Part shown: piece after piece, positions 15,107 to 23,238 of the stretch
Layout: each line of letters opens with the position of its first letter
How positions within the stretch are numbered: position 1 is the stretch's first letter
NCBI GenBank assembly: GCA_947643715.1
Contig: CANRXB010000001.1
Coordinates: 1-64,000, forward strand
Reading direction: 5' to 3'
Source: an uncultured bacterium
GTDB lineage: Bacteria; Bacillota; Clostridia; Oscillospirales; Oscillospiraceae
Length of the DNA: 64,000 bases
Made by a program: the position numbers and the translations under genes
Notes under the pieces: model-generated
The model's database searches: none
What the model was told of the DNA's origin: nothing
What the model saw: only the letters and a program-made list of their open reading frames with translations

Positions 15107-17863
15107 TCAAACGCCGTCCGCTTCCTTCTGGTATCGGTCGCGCACAGCGCCAAGCCTCATCCTGGATATCCCCAGAGACCAGCACAGCTCATCTATCGAC
15201 TCCAGGTCGCGCCGTGTCCCGATCCCTCTCTTGAAGCATCTCACCATCCCTTGGAAAGAATCCCCTACACACTTCGGCCAGCTCCCCGAACGCCTTGGGG
15301 GGACAGTCTCGCCGTCTGCCTGGGGCCCTGGCCCTGTGTAGAGCCTGGCCAGCTCGAACAGCGCCCAATCCAAAAATTTCGAGCCCGCCCACTGCTGGAC
15401 AGCGCACTCGAACAGCGCCTGGCCCTCAGCCATGAGCGCCTTCTTCGACTCCATCAAGCAGACGTATCCCCGCTGGTGGGCGTGATCCTCGAACACGGCC
15501 TTGTATAGATCGAACGCCTGCGCACCGTCCCCTTCGCGCCCTCTCTCCTCCAGACTGCGAGCGAGATCGCGCATCACATCGTATCTCCATTCATGATATA
15601 CTTGCTCCGGGATCTGTCTGAAATGCTCCATGGCCTTGTCAAGATCCACCGATCGATAATGATCCACCAGCTCGTACCGCGCGGGCACATAGCCCTGTCC
15701 AGCAGACTTTTCCCACCAGGAAACAGCCTCCGGCTCCGCAAGGCAGTGGCCATACATATACTGTGCAGGCGCATATCCCTGTTCTGCGGCAGACTTGAAC
15801 AAGCTTGCCGCCCCCTTTTTCTCGTTCCAGGTCTTATAGCGGTACATATCTCGCTGATACTGCGCGATGGGATGATCCTCCACAGCCCAGCACATATATC
15901 CATGATAGTCATCTTTGGAGTTTATGAAGCTTTCCACCAGCAGCTTGGAGAGCCAGTCCCGATACGTTTCGACCGTGTCCTCATCGCTCCCGCCGAGCGG
16001 CCGGGATACATCCGACAGCTCCTTGCAGAAATCATGGAACCTCCGGCGGCTGTCTCTACAGATCCCGTCCAAACACTCCTGTACGCTGATGGACTTACAT
16101 CCTACCTTCGATACGTCGCTTTCGTCTACGTTCGCGATGTAAGTGATGCGATCGTCCTCCGGCGGAGCCAGCAGCCCCTTGCGTTCCTCCAGACATTTTT
16201 GCAGCTTGGGTCCGCACCGGCACTCATCTCTCACCTTCGTCAGTGCGGCCAGAACGGCCCTCCTGAACTTCTTCGCGCTGCCGCCCTCCCAAGCGCTCAA
16301 GTCCTCGTCCTCACAGCAGAATTCGATGATGTCCCCCCATCGCCCCTCCTCGGGCACGGCCTCATGTTCCAGATGGCGCTGGAACGCCTGGTACACGCTC
16401 CAGAGCTTGTATTCATCGTCCAGGACCTCTCGCGTCTTGGACTCAAAGTCGCCGAGCATCTTGTTCATCGTGAAATGCCGCTCGATGACTTCGCCGCTGA
16501 GCAGTGCGTTCCTGGCGGGGAGATAGCACATCAAGTCCTCGAGGCAGATACCGACCGCGTGGTGGAAGTTGATGGTATCGGTGTCCGGAATCCCTTCCTT
16601 CAACAAATAGCAGGTGAAGATCTCATCAAAATCGCTCTGATCGCGGTCGATACGGCCGAAACGCTGCTCCAGAGCGGCGGGATAAGACGGGATATGATGA
16701 TCCACCACGTGATCGAAACCGGGCAGATCCACCCCTTCTCCGGCGATGGGATAGGTCACGATCAAGACCTTCGGGAGCTGGCTGGCCTCTTCCCCCCGTT
16801 TCCCGTACATAGCCAGCGAGGTGTCCCCCGAATAGTCGGCCTTTTCGCATGGCGGGTCGCAGCGGTACTGCCCCGTCACAGCCGCGACCTCGCGATCCTC
16901 AAAAAATCTGACGGATCCATCGCAGGCGTCCGAAAGCGGCTCTTTGTGCCCCGTCAAGTATTCTCTGAGGTATCTCGCGCCGCTTTTCCCCTCTACGTAT
17001 TTGACGAAGACCAGAAACCGGCTCTTCCCGTTTTTCTCCAGCGCTTCCCGGATCGCGCACAAAAGCGCCTCTTGCTTGCTCCGGCCCTTTCCCCACTCCC
17101 ACAAGATCGGAGGACGACGCTTGGGATAATGCGGGATCTCCCGGACAGGGCCGTCCTTCAAAGCGTTCCAGATACTCTTGAAATACCGGGTCACCGGAGC
17201 CTTCTGATCGAACCTGGCGCAAATGGGCAGACCGGCCTTCTGCCCCTCTTCGATCTCATCGATCCAAGCGTCGGAAAGCTCTTTCCCCGGCAGCATGATA
17301 CTGGCAAGCTCATGGTAGCGTCTCAGATCGCCGAACCCATTTTTGATGGGGGTCGCAGTCAAAAAGACGACCTTCTCTGTTTCGACCCTGTCTCCGCGGC
17401 GGACCCGGCTCCGATAGCTTTCGGCCAGAGCCTGGTAGCGCTCATTTTCCGTTTTGAGGAAACGATGCGCTTCATCGATGATGACGAGTCCATATGCCCC
17501 AACGTTCCTGATGTTCGTATGATGATCGTTGGTGATGTGGATCCTTCCGGTCAGATGCAGATAGCCAAAGGGCAGCTTGTCCCGCCACTTCCCGAGGAAC
17601 TCTCCATCCCAGCCGCCTCTCTCCAGGGCCGGAGTGGTGATCACCAGCACCTTTTTGTCCAGATCCTTGTAGTTGTTGAACAGGTAATGGAGCGCCATCA
17701 GCCCGGCGGTGATCGTCTTGCCGCAGCCCACCTCGTCAAAGATGTACACCGCATCGTTCTCGTCCAGCCGCGCACAGTCAGCCAGTTGAAGGGGGTATCG
17801 GCGGATCGGATCCTTAGTACGATCCAATGCGCGCACCCAGTCCCAATTCGTTCCCTCATCCAT
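15107..17863 (-). CDS. SF2 (SNF2/DEAD-like) helicase with C-terminal Sel1-type repeats
   Basis: 918 aa. ATP-driven nucleic-acid translocase: motif I DEVGCGKT (43-50), motif II DEAH (130-133), motif III TATP (169-172), motif V in AGEGVDLPG (about 374-382) and motif VI QRFGRIDR (400-407), all intact. A CxxxC pair (CDPPC, about 335-339) lies in the second RecA lobe. The region 420-680 is unassigned. Residues ~695-800 carry degenerate Sel1/TPR repeats (LFKSAAEQGYAPAQYMYG, then WWEKSAGQGYVPARYEL), a protein-binding scaffold. The ATG at 17863 is chosen because AAAGGGG has the right spacing; an ATG at 17869 is also in frame. It has its own promoter and no nuclease domain. Helicase-plus-scaffold is a layout seen in some phage-defence and stress proteins, but no known system is matched. 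Confidence 0.85.
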   Translation of the reverse strand: MDEGTNWDWVRALDRTKDPIRRYPLQLADCARLDENDAVYIFDEVGCGKTITAGLMALHYLFNNYKDLDKKVLVITTPALERGGWDGEFLGKWRDKLPFGYLHLTGRIHITNDHHTNIRNVGAYGLVIIDEAHRFLKTENERYQALAESYRSRVRRGDRVETEKVVFLTATPIKNGFGDLRRYHELASIMLPGKELSDAWIDEIEEGQKAGLPICARFDQKAPVTRYFKSIWNALKDGPVREIPHYPKRRPPILWEWGKGRSKQEALLCAIREALEKNGKSRFLVFVKYVEGKSGARYLREYLTGHKEPLSDACDGSVRFFEDREVAAVTGQYRCDPPCEKADYSGDTSLAMYGKRGEEASQLPKVLIVTYPIAGEGVDLPGFDHVVDHHIPSYPAALEQRFGRIDRDQSDFDEIFTCYLLKEGIPDTDTINFHHAVGICLEDLMCYLPARNALLSGEVIERHFTMNKMLGDFESKTREVLDDEYKLWSVYQAFQRHLEHEAVPEEGRWGDIIEFCCEDEDLSAWEGGSAKKFRRAVLAALTKVRDECRCGPKLQKCLEERKGLLAPPEDDRITYIANVDESDVSKVGCKSISVQECLDGICRDSRRRFHDFCKELSDVSRPLGGSDEDTVETYRDWLSKLLVESFINSKDDYHGYMCWAVEDHPIAQYQRDMYRYKTWNEKKGAASLFKSAAEQGYAPAQYMYGHCLAEPEAVSWWEKSAGQGYVPARYELVDHYRSVDLDKAMEHFRQIPEQVYHEWRYDVMRDLARSLEERGREGDGAQAFDLYKAVFEDHAHQRGYVCLMESKKALMAEGQALFECAVQQWAGSKFLDWALFELARLYTGPGPQADGETVPPRRSGSWPKCVGDSFQGMVRCFKRGIGTRRDLESIDELCWSLGISRMRLGAVRDRYQKEADGV

Positions 17864-17903
17864 CCCCATCGCCCCTTTCTTTTTCATGCTTTCGCTCGAA
17901 CAC

Positions 17904-17932
17904 AATATATCACGGAAAAAGAGCGTCGTCAA
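17904..17932 (-). promoter_or_regulatory. Helicase promoter
   Basis: Read leftward: TTGACG (17927-17932), 17-bp spacer, TATATT (17904-17909). Short leader of about 35 nt with no terminator, unlike its neighbours. Confidence 0.75.
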
Positions 17933-17959
17933 TCGTCATGGCCGCGGCGATCTTGCGGC

Positions 17960-17988
17960 TTGACAAATCGAGCCAGGTGCGATATGAT
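17960..17988 (+). promoter_or_regulatory. Promoter of the last island gene
   Basis: TTGACA (17960-17965), 17-bp spacer, TATGAT (17983-17988), divergent from the helicase promoter 28 bp away. Leader about 177 nt. Confidence 0.85.
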
Positions 17989-18015
17989 AGATGCCGACAG
18001 GACAATAAGATATCA

Positions 18016-18035
18016 TGACCAGGCTTTTGCGGTCA
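18016..18035 (+). promoter_or_regulatory. Shared bulged leader hairpin, copy 2
   Basis: TGACC (18016-18020) pairs perfectly with GGTCA (18031-18035); AG bulge, GC/GC pair, loop TTTT. Its 3' strand overlaps the 5' arm of the terminator that follows, so the two structures exclude each other. Confidence 0.55.
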
Positions 18036-18090
18036 CAGATTCTTGCCGGGCGGCGCGTTCGCCCCCAGCAGGTCTCGTGGCCGTTTTTTT
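18030..18090 (+). terminator. Leader terminator of the last island gene
   Basis: CGGTCAC-AGA (18030-18039) pairs with TCT-C-GTGGCCG (18073-18083), with inner CTTGC/GCAGG and GGGCG/CGCCC stems, followed by seven T (18084-18090). It lies 82 bp before the start codon. Confidence 0.65.
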
Positions 18091-18171
18091 GTTGCCTGCG
18101 AGGCCGCTCACAAAAGCTCACGCCAAAAACATCCAGGAACGGTCAGCGATCTGACCAGACAGGAGGAGACC

Positions 18172-18783
18172 ATGGAAGAAAGATACTATGCCATCGAGTT
18201 GGAGGACTACTCCACCCCCCCGTTCTGCTCCGGCTTCACCAGGACTTACGCCGGAACGAAAGAAATGCTGGCCAGATTCATGGAGAAGCTGGCCCAACGC
18301 GAGCATTTCAGCGCGCTGGTGGATGCCTATCACGCCTGGCTGAAAGATGGACGCATCGGCACGGTCGATCACGATTACTGCCAATGCTGGAACATCCGCC
18401 CACTCGAGGTATATCGGATCACAGATATCGACCGCTCCGATCTCTCCATAACGCACATCAACACGTACCATTACCCTTACGACTTCCATGCCGATCGTGT
18501 GCAGGCCCAGATCCTTCACGCCAAAGATGGAGGGACTTGGTGCCGCTTCGTGCGCGCGGCATTCTGGCAACTGCAATGCGACTCGCTCGGACTGGGATAT
18601 GCACCGATCGACATGACCTGGGGACATCCCGCCATGCTGGAACGTCAGGGCGTCGTCCTGTCCGATCGGCTGTTGTTCCAAGAACGGATACTGGACAGTG
18701 AGGGAGCCGCGCTCCGGGACATGGACTCGCCCGCAGAGATCGACTTTTCCGGATTCATGAAGGACATCCTTGGAGACGGATGA
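18172..18783 (+). CDS. Orphan protein of the helicase island
   Basis: 203 aa, no family recognised. Rich in aromatic residues and histidine (HINTYHYPYDFHADR), with a helical N-terminal half (TKEMLARFMEKLAQREHFSA) and a CQCW motif at about residue 66. No signal peptide or membrane segment, so probably cytosolic. AGGAGGAGACC gives the ATG at 18172. It does not carry the shared beta module, but its leader has the same bulged hairpin and an intrinsic terminator, which ties it to the other two units by regulation. Single-gene unit, convergent with the TetR gene. Confidence 0.75.
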   Translation: MEERYYAIELEDYSTPPFCSGFTRTYAGTKEMLARFMEKLAQREHFSALVDAYHAWLKDGRIGTVDHDYCQCWNIRPLEVYRITDIDRSDLSITHINTYHYPYDFHADRVQAQILHAKDGGTWCRFVRAAFWQLQCDSLGLGYAPIDMTWGHPAMLERQGVVLSDRLLFQERILDSEGAALRDMDSPAEIDFSGFMKDILGDG

Positions 18784-18793
18784 CGAGACCGGA

Positions 18794-18853
18794 AGATCGC
18801 CCCCGCCTTGCCTGACCCATATCACGGATGGGAAAGGCGGGCAGGGGCGATCT
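18794..18853. terminator. Convergent hairpin after the last island gene
   Basis: AGATCGCCCC / GGGGCGATCT (10 bp) plus inner CGCCTT / AAGGCG, with a 4-nt bulge. No U-tract on either side; probably a bidirectional end between convergent genes. Confidence 0.5.
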
Positions 18854-18878
18854 CCTCATGTCAGGACATCAGACCGCA

Positions 18879-19487
18879 TCAAACTGCGGGCGCAGTTCGG
18901 ACAAGGTCGTCCATATAGGAGGAGACCACCGTGTGGATGGTCTCCTTCACATCGAACTCGCCTTCGAGCAAGCACCAGGAATAGACGATCCCGCGAAAGA
19001 TGCACAGCAGGTCCAGCACGGCGGAACGGATGTCCGTTCCCGAGGGCAATTCTCCCGCTTCGATCGCATCCTCCAAGAGCCTGCACAGGTTTTGGCCGAA
19101 CGGCCTGGTGATGTCTGAAAAGAAGCTCCCCTCCACATCCATCTGGATCTGATAGATGGTGGTGGCAGCCCTCAGTCCGAAATAGTCCTGCGCCTCATCA
19201 CCCGTGTGCGTGATGTACTCCAAGATCTTGCCCACATAGGACCCTGCCCGCAGCGTTCGATAGATCTCATTGAATCGATCGTCGATGTGACTATAGATGG
19301 CCCGGACGATGCTGTCCTTGTTCTTATAATAATAGTAATAGGTGCCCACGGACACGTTCGCCCTTTGGCACAGCTCCGAGATCTTGACTTTATCGGCGGG
19401 TCTTTCCCGGATCATATCCAAATAGCACAGGACGATACGTTTTTGTGTCTCTTCAGCCTGGAGCTGCCGTGAAGTTTTCATGCGCAT
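18879..19487 (-). CDS. TetR/AcrR-family regulator 1
   Basis: 202 aa. N-terminal helix-turn-helix (VKISELCQRANVSVGTYYYYY, key GTYYYYYKNKDSI), then an all-helical ligand domain without close assignment. The ATG at 19487 has AAAGGA at good spacing; the ATGs at 19493 and 19481 are less likely. It follows the second TetR gene by 143 bp on the same strand, and the two are only distantly alike, so they may sense different ligands. The neighbouring acyl-CoA operon suggests a ligand such as an acyl-CoA or its acid. Confidence 0.88.
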   Translation of the reverse strand: MRMKTSRQLQAEETQKRIVLCYLDMIRERPADKVKISELCQRANVSVGTYYYYYKNKDSIVRAIYSHIDDRFNEIYRTLRAGSYVGKILEYITHTGDEAQDYFGLRAATTIYQIQMDVEGSFFSDITRPFGQNLCRLLEDAIEAGELPSGTDIRSAVLDLLCIFRGIVYSWCLLEGEFDVKETIHTVVSSYMDDLVRTAPAV

Positions 19488-19630
19488 GACCATTCCTTTC
19501 CGCTGTGGTCCAAGGCGTAGAGGGGGCGGACTCAGGAACCCCCAGCGCCGCAAACATCGGTCCATCCAAACGCGCTCAGGGAAGTGAAGCGGCCTCGGTC
19601 CCGCCCGCTTCCCGCGCCCCGGCGCTCCAG

Positions 19631-20266
19631 CTACCGCGCCCGGACCATTTCCTTCCCTGCCTTTGCGCTCTGTACGGCAGGGTCCAAGGAATCGAGATAG
19701 ACCCCCACCAGCTTTTGCGAGAGCGTCTTTGCCGCCAGCGCTCCTTCGGTGAGGCACCAGGAATAGACCGCCCCGCGCTCGATGCTCATCAACGCCGTCG
19801 CGATCTCCTGCGCGCTCTTTTCGCTGACCAGCTCGCCCTTTTCCATCCCCGCCTCCACCAATTCCAGGAGGTGATGGGCGAACCCACGCTTGAAATCGCC
19901 GAAAAACCCGTATTTAGAATCCAATTGTTCGTAATAGACGCTGCGGGTCTGCTGCAGGCCGCAGGACTCCGCGAACTTGGCGTGCCGCAGGAGGTATTCC
20001 AATATCTTTTCCCGGCAGGAGGTCCCATGCAGCTTTTGATAGAACGCGGTGAACGCCTGGTCGATCCGAAGGTAGAGCTCCGGGATGATGTCATCCTTTT
20101 TCGAGAAATAGTGATAGAAAGCGCCTGTCGTCACCCCGGCTTCCGCGCAGATGTCCAAGATCCTGAGCTCCTTGAACGACTGGCCGCTCATCAAATGGAG
20201 GCAGCTATCCAATATCTTGTTCTTCGTATCAGCTATTTTCATCCCACACATATGTTCCTTCAGCAT
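19631..20266 (-). CDS. TetR/AcrR-family regulator 2
   Basis: 211 aa. Helix-turn-helix with VTTGAFYHYFSKKDDII; the ligand domain ends GAVYSWCLTEG, alike in position to IVYSWCLLEG of the other regulator, so the two are distant paralogues. Start uncertain: the ATG at 20266 follows AAGGAG by 10 nt; ATGs at 20251 and 20242 are possible. Divergent from the acyl-CoA operon, with its promoter overlapping the intergenic region that holds the TTCANTGAA operators, so it is the best candidate repressor of that operon. Confidence 0.88.
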   Translation of the reverse strand: MLKEHMCGMKIADTKNKILDSCLHLMSGQSFKELRILDICAEAGVTTGAFYHYFSKKDDIIPELYLRIDQAFTAFYQKLHGTSCREKILEYLLRHAKFAESCGLQQTRSVYYEQLDSKYGFFGDFKRGFAHHLLELVEAGMEKGELVSEKSAQEIATALMSIERGAVYSWCLTEGALAAKTLSQKLVGVYLDSLDPAVQSAKAGKEMVRAR

Positions 20267-20297
20267 AGACTGTGATCTCCTTGGAAGTGTTTCTAAA

Positions 20298-20327
20298 ATT
20301 CTATCATGTCGGCCGGGCATTTGTAAA
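20298..20327 (-). promoter_or_regulatory. Promoter of the tetR pair
   Basis: Read leftward: TTTACA (20322-20327), 18-bp spacer, TAGAAT (20298-20303). Confidence 0.5.
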
Positions 20328-20337
20328 CAGCGGTTTT

Positions 20338-20367
20338 GGATAGATCTACAAGGATCTATCCTTTTTT
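20338..20367 (+). terminator. Rightward terminator just before the acyl-CoA operon promoter
   Basis: GGATAGATC / GATCTATCC, 6-nt loop, then TTTTTT. No rightward gene lies upstream, so it would insulate the operon from antisense transcription across the tetR genes. Confidence 0.75.
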
Positions 20368-20369
20368 GA

Positions 20370-20398
20370 TTGACAAAACTTATGATAAGTGGTATAAC
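20370..20398 (+). promoter_or_regulatory. Promoter of the acyl-CoA operon
   Basis: TTGACA (20370-20375), 17-bp spacer, TATAAC (20393-20398). Start near 20405, leader about 124 nt. Confidence 0.85.
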
Positions 20399-20405
20399 AT
20401 AATCA

Positions 20406-20418
20406 GGTTCAGTGAACC
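20406..20418. promoter_or_regulatory. TetR operator candidate 1
   Basis: GGTTCAGTGAACC, a 13-bp perfect inverted repeat sitting at the predicted transcription start, where a bound repressor would block RNA polymerase. Confidence 0.6.
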
Positions 20419-20435
20419 AGGTTATGTAACACGAC

Positions 20436-20467
20436 CGGCAGATGCCACGAAGATCTGCCGTACTTTT
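20436..20467 (+). terminator. Hairpin with short U-tract in the acyl-CoA operon leader
   Basis: CGGCAGAT / ATCTGCCG with a 9-nt loop, then TACTTTTAT. Weak terminator or attenuator between the two operators. Confidence 0.45.
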
Positions 20468-20485
20468 ATCAGCCGTACATAATCT

Positions 20486-20498
20486 AATTCAATGAATC
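20486..20498. promoter_or_regulatory. TetR operator candidate 2
   Basis: AATTCAATGAATC shares the core TTCANTGAA with the copy at 20406-20418, 80 bp downstream and 31 bp before the start codon. Confidence 0.5.
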
Positions 20499-20528
20499 AA
20501 ATTATATCAAGTAGGAGTGAGTGATGCT

Positions 20529-21671
20529 ATGGATCTGATGCTGACGGAAGAACAAAGGGAGCTCCAGCAAATGATCGCCAAGTTCGGTAAGAACGAGGTA
20601 CTGAAAAGAGCTCGCGAATGCGATCGGACCGGCGAATTCCCCGTCGATCTCTATGACAAGGCCATCGAAATGGGCCTGCATATGATCGATATCCCTGAAA
20701 AATTCGGCGGAGGCGGTTTCGACCCTGTGACCGCTGTGATCGTGCAGGAGGAGTTGGCCAAATATGATGCCGGCTTTACCGTCAGCATCTTCGCCAGCGG
20801 CCTGGCCGCCAAGCCGCTCCTCATCGCAGGGACGGATCGTCAATTGCAGATGTTCACCGATGTGCTCGCTCAGGGCAAGATGGCCGCTTTCTGTCTGACC
20901 GAGCCCCAGGCCGGCTCGGACGCGGGCGCCAACCAGACCACTGCTGTGAAGGACGGCGACGAGTACGTCCTCAACGGGACCAAATGCTTCATCACCACCG
21001 GCGGGATGGCGGGGATCTACCTGGTGTTCGCCATGACCGATAAGTCCAAGGGCGTCAAGGGCATGTCCGCTTTCATCGTAGACCGGAACGCCAAAGGCGT
21101 GAGCGTGGGCAAGGAAGAGGACAAGATGGGGATACGCCTGTCCAATACCACCGACGTGATCTTCGAAGACGTCCGCGTCCCCGCCGAGAACATGGTCGGT
21201 CCGGAGGGCGGCGGCTTCAAACTGGCCATGATGACCCTGGATATGGCCCGTCCGTCCTGCGGCGCCGCTGCGGTCGGCATCTGCCAGGCCGCTATCGACC
21301 TCAGCAAAGAGTATGCCTTGCAGAGAAAGACCTTCGGCAGACCGATCGCGACGAACCAGGCCATCCAGTTCAAGCTGGCCGACATGCAGATCGCCACCGA
21401 GACGGCCCGGCAGTACGTCCGCTATGTGGCCGGTCTGATCAAAGAGGGCAAGCCCCATTCCATGGAGGCGGCCATCGCCAAAGCGTATGCCAGCGACTGC
21501 GCCGTCAAGGTGACCCAGGAAGCCATCCAGATCTTCGGCGGCTACGGCTACAGCAGGGAGTATCCCGTGGAGAAGCTCTACCGGGACGCAAAGATCTTCC
21601 AGATCTTCGAGGGCACCAACGAGATCCAGCGCACCGTCATCGCCGGAAACCTTTTGAAACAAAAAATGTGA
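20529..21671 (+). CDS. Acyl-CoA dehydrogenase / enoyl-CoA reductase family
   Basis: FAD enzyme of the acyl-CoA dehydrogenase family, 380 aa, normal length. Seen: FCLTEPQAGSDAGA (FAD/substrate loop), the QRKTFGRPI segment, FGGYGYSREYPVEKLYRDAK, and the catalytic-base Glu in IFEGTNEIQR. The ATG at 20529 is chosen over a GTG at 20517, which overlaps the ribosome site. No etfAB genes are in the window, so the electron-transfer partner lies elsewhere. In a strict anaerobe with an adjacent ligase, CoA-transferase and hydratase, it may work as an enoate reductase (as CaiA or AcdA do) rather than in oxidation. Substrate unknown. Confidence 0.93.
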   Translation: MDLMLTEEQRELQQMIAKFGKNEVLKRARECDRTGEFPVDLYDKAIEMGLHMIDIPEKFGGGGFDPVTAVIVQEELAKYDAGFTVSIFASGLAAKPLLIAGTDRQLQMFTDVLAQGKMAAFCLTEPQAGSDAGANQTTAVKDGDEYVLNGTKCFITTGGMAGIYLVFAMTDKSKGVKGMSAFIVDRNAKGVSVGKEEDKMGIRLSNTTDVIFEDVRVPAENMVGPEGGGFKLAMMTLDMARPSCGAAAVGICQAAIDLSKEYALQRKTFGRPIATNQAIQFKLADMQIATETARQYVRYVAGLIKEGKPHSMEAAIAKAYASDCAVKVTQEAIQIFGGYGYSREYPVEKLYRDAKIFQIFEGTNEIQRTVIAGNLLKQKM

Positions 21672-21675
21672 GCAT

Positions 21676-23238
21676 ATGGAAAAAGAATATTTGGATCTCT
21701 TCGCCTTCCAGGCCAAGTGGAACCGAAACAAAGAGGCGATCTACGACTGCGACGCAGACGTCAGGTACACCTACCACGACCTGGACGAGCGCTCCGATCG
21801 GCTCGCCCGGATCTTGGTCGGCCGGTTCGGCCTGAAAAAAGGCGATCGTGTCGCGTTCTGCGCCCGAAACTCGATCGCGCATTACGACATGTTCTACGCG
21901 GCCTGCAAGACCGGCATCATCATCACTACCTATAACCACATGTTGAAACCGCCGGAGATCCTCAGCCTGATGGACCAGGAGCGGCCGAGCGTGTTGTTCT
22001 ATGATACAATCCTGGAGGATCGGGTGGAAGGATGGTCCTCCCTGCCCTATCTCAAGGCCCTGGTCACGCTCCACGGACATGCCGTCAAGGACGGCGTATG
22101 GGACTACGACGCGCTGACGGAGCCGGACGCGTCTCCCCTACCGCCCGTGGAGCTCGACCCGGAGGACATCCTGATGTATATCCACACCGGCGGCTCCACC
22201 GGGCTCCCCAAGGCATCCACGATGTCTTACCGGGCCGTGATCAGCAACTGCATCAGCGAGATCATCTCCTTCGGGCTGTCCTACCGGGACGTGGGCCATC
22301 AATTCCTGCCGCTGTTCCACACCGGCGGTTGGAACGTCATCAACCTCCCCCTCTTGTTCTGCGGCGGAAAAATGGTGATCGAGCGGGCCCCCGATCCGAG
22401 CCGGGTCCTGCGCATCATCGGACAAGAGCGTATCACGGTAGGCGTCGCGGTCCCCACGGTCTATTCCGTTTTGGCCGAGCACCCCGATTTCGCCGCAGCA
22501 GACTTCTCCTCCGTGCGCTGGCTGATCGTAGGCGCGGCCCCGGTGCGGCAGAACACCTTGGAAAAATATCTGGCCCGAGGCGTCAAGATGTGCAATTCCT
22601 ATGGCATGACCGAGGTGGGACCCAACAATCTGTCCCTCCCGATCGACTTCGTCAGCGTAGAGGATCTGAGGGCGCGTTGGAACTCTGTCGGAAAGCCGAT
22701 GGGCCTCAATGAGATCCAGATCGTCAGCGACAACGGGGCCCCGGTGGCTCCGGGCGGAGACGGCGAGCTCTGTTTCCGCGGCCCGATGCTCTTTTCCGGA
22801 TATCTGGGCCAAGAAGAGGAGACGAAGAGCGCTTGGCACGACGGCTGGATGCACACAGGGGACATCGCCCGGCAAGATCCGGACGGGCACCTCTATGTGG
22901 TCGGCCGCAAAAAGAACATGATCATCGTCGGCGGAGAAAACGTGTTCCCGGTGGAGATCGAGGAGTGCATCACACGGTTCGAAGGCGTCCGGGAAGCCTG
23001 TGTCTACGGTATGCCGGACGAGCGGTGGGGCGAGGTCCCCCACGCGCTCGTGGTGCCAAAAGACGGATCGCTCTCCCGGGAGGAGCTGAGCTCCTATTTG
23101 AGAGAGAACCTGAGCGGCGCCAAACGGCCGCGGGAAATCCATTTCGTAGACAGCATCCCCCGGGGCTCAGTGGGGAAAGTGGACTATCAGCAGGTCCGAG
23201 CCCTCGCACAAAAATTGAAGGAGGATCACCATGAGTGA
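21676..23238 (+). CDS. Acyl-CoA synthetase (AMP-forming, class I adenylate-forming)
   Basis: 520 aa. Activates a carboxylic acid to its CoA thioester through an acyl-AMP. Motifs in order: YIHTGGSTGLPK (P-loop-like, about 163-174), YGMTEVG (about 313), GWMHTGD (about 391), GRKKNMIIVGGENVFP and the C-terminal catalytic Lys in PRGSVGKVDY (about 500). It starts 4 bp after the dehydrogenase stop and overlaps the CoA-transferase start by 8 bp, so translation is coupled. Most like medium-chain or carnitine/crotonobetaine ligases (CaiC, FadD groups); the acid is not identifiable from sequence alone. Confidence 0.93.
   Translation: MEKEYLDLFAFQAKWNRNKEAIYDCDADVRYTYHDLDERSDRLARILVGRFGLKKGDRVAFCARNSIAHYDMFYAACKTGIIITTYNHMLKPPEILSLMDQERPSVLFYDTILEDRVEGWSSLPYLKALVTLHGHAVKDGVWDYDALTEPDASPLPPVELDPEDILMYIHTGGSTGLPKASTMSYRAVISNCISEIISFGLSYRDVGHQFLPLFHTGGWNVINLPLLFCGGKMVIERAPDPSRVLRIIGQERITVGVAVPTVYSVLAEHPDFAAADFSSVRWLIVGAAPVRQNTLEKYLARGVKMCNSYGMTEVGPNNLSLPIDFVSVEDLRARWNSVGKPMGLNEIQIVSDNGAPVAPGGDGELCFRGPMLFSGYLGQEEETKSAWHDGWMHTGDIARQDPDGHLYVVGRKKNMIIVGGENVFPVEIEECITRFEGVREACVYGMPDERWGEVPHALVVPKDGSLSREELSSYLRENLSGAKRPREIHFVDSIPRGSVGKVDYQQVRALAQKLKEDHHE

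Noticed and set aside
15593-18154. Open frame of 853 codons antisense to the helicase
   Set aside because: The helicase frame has all motifs in order; the antisense frame has no ribosome site or domain.
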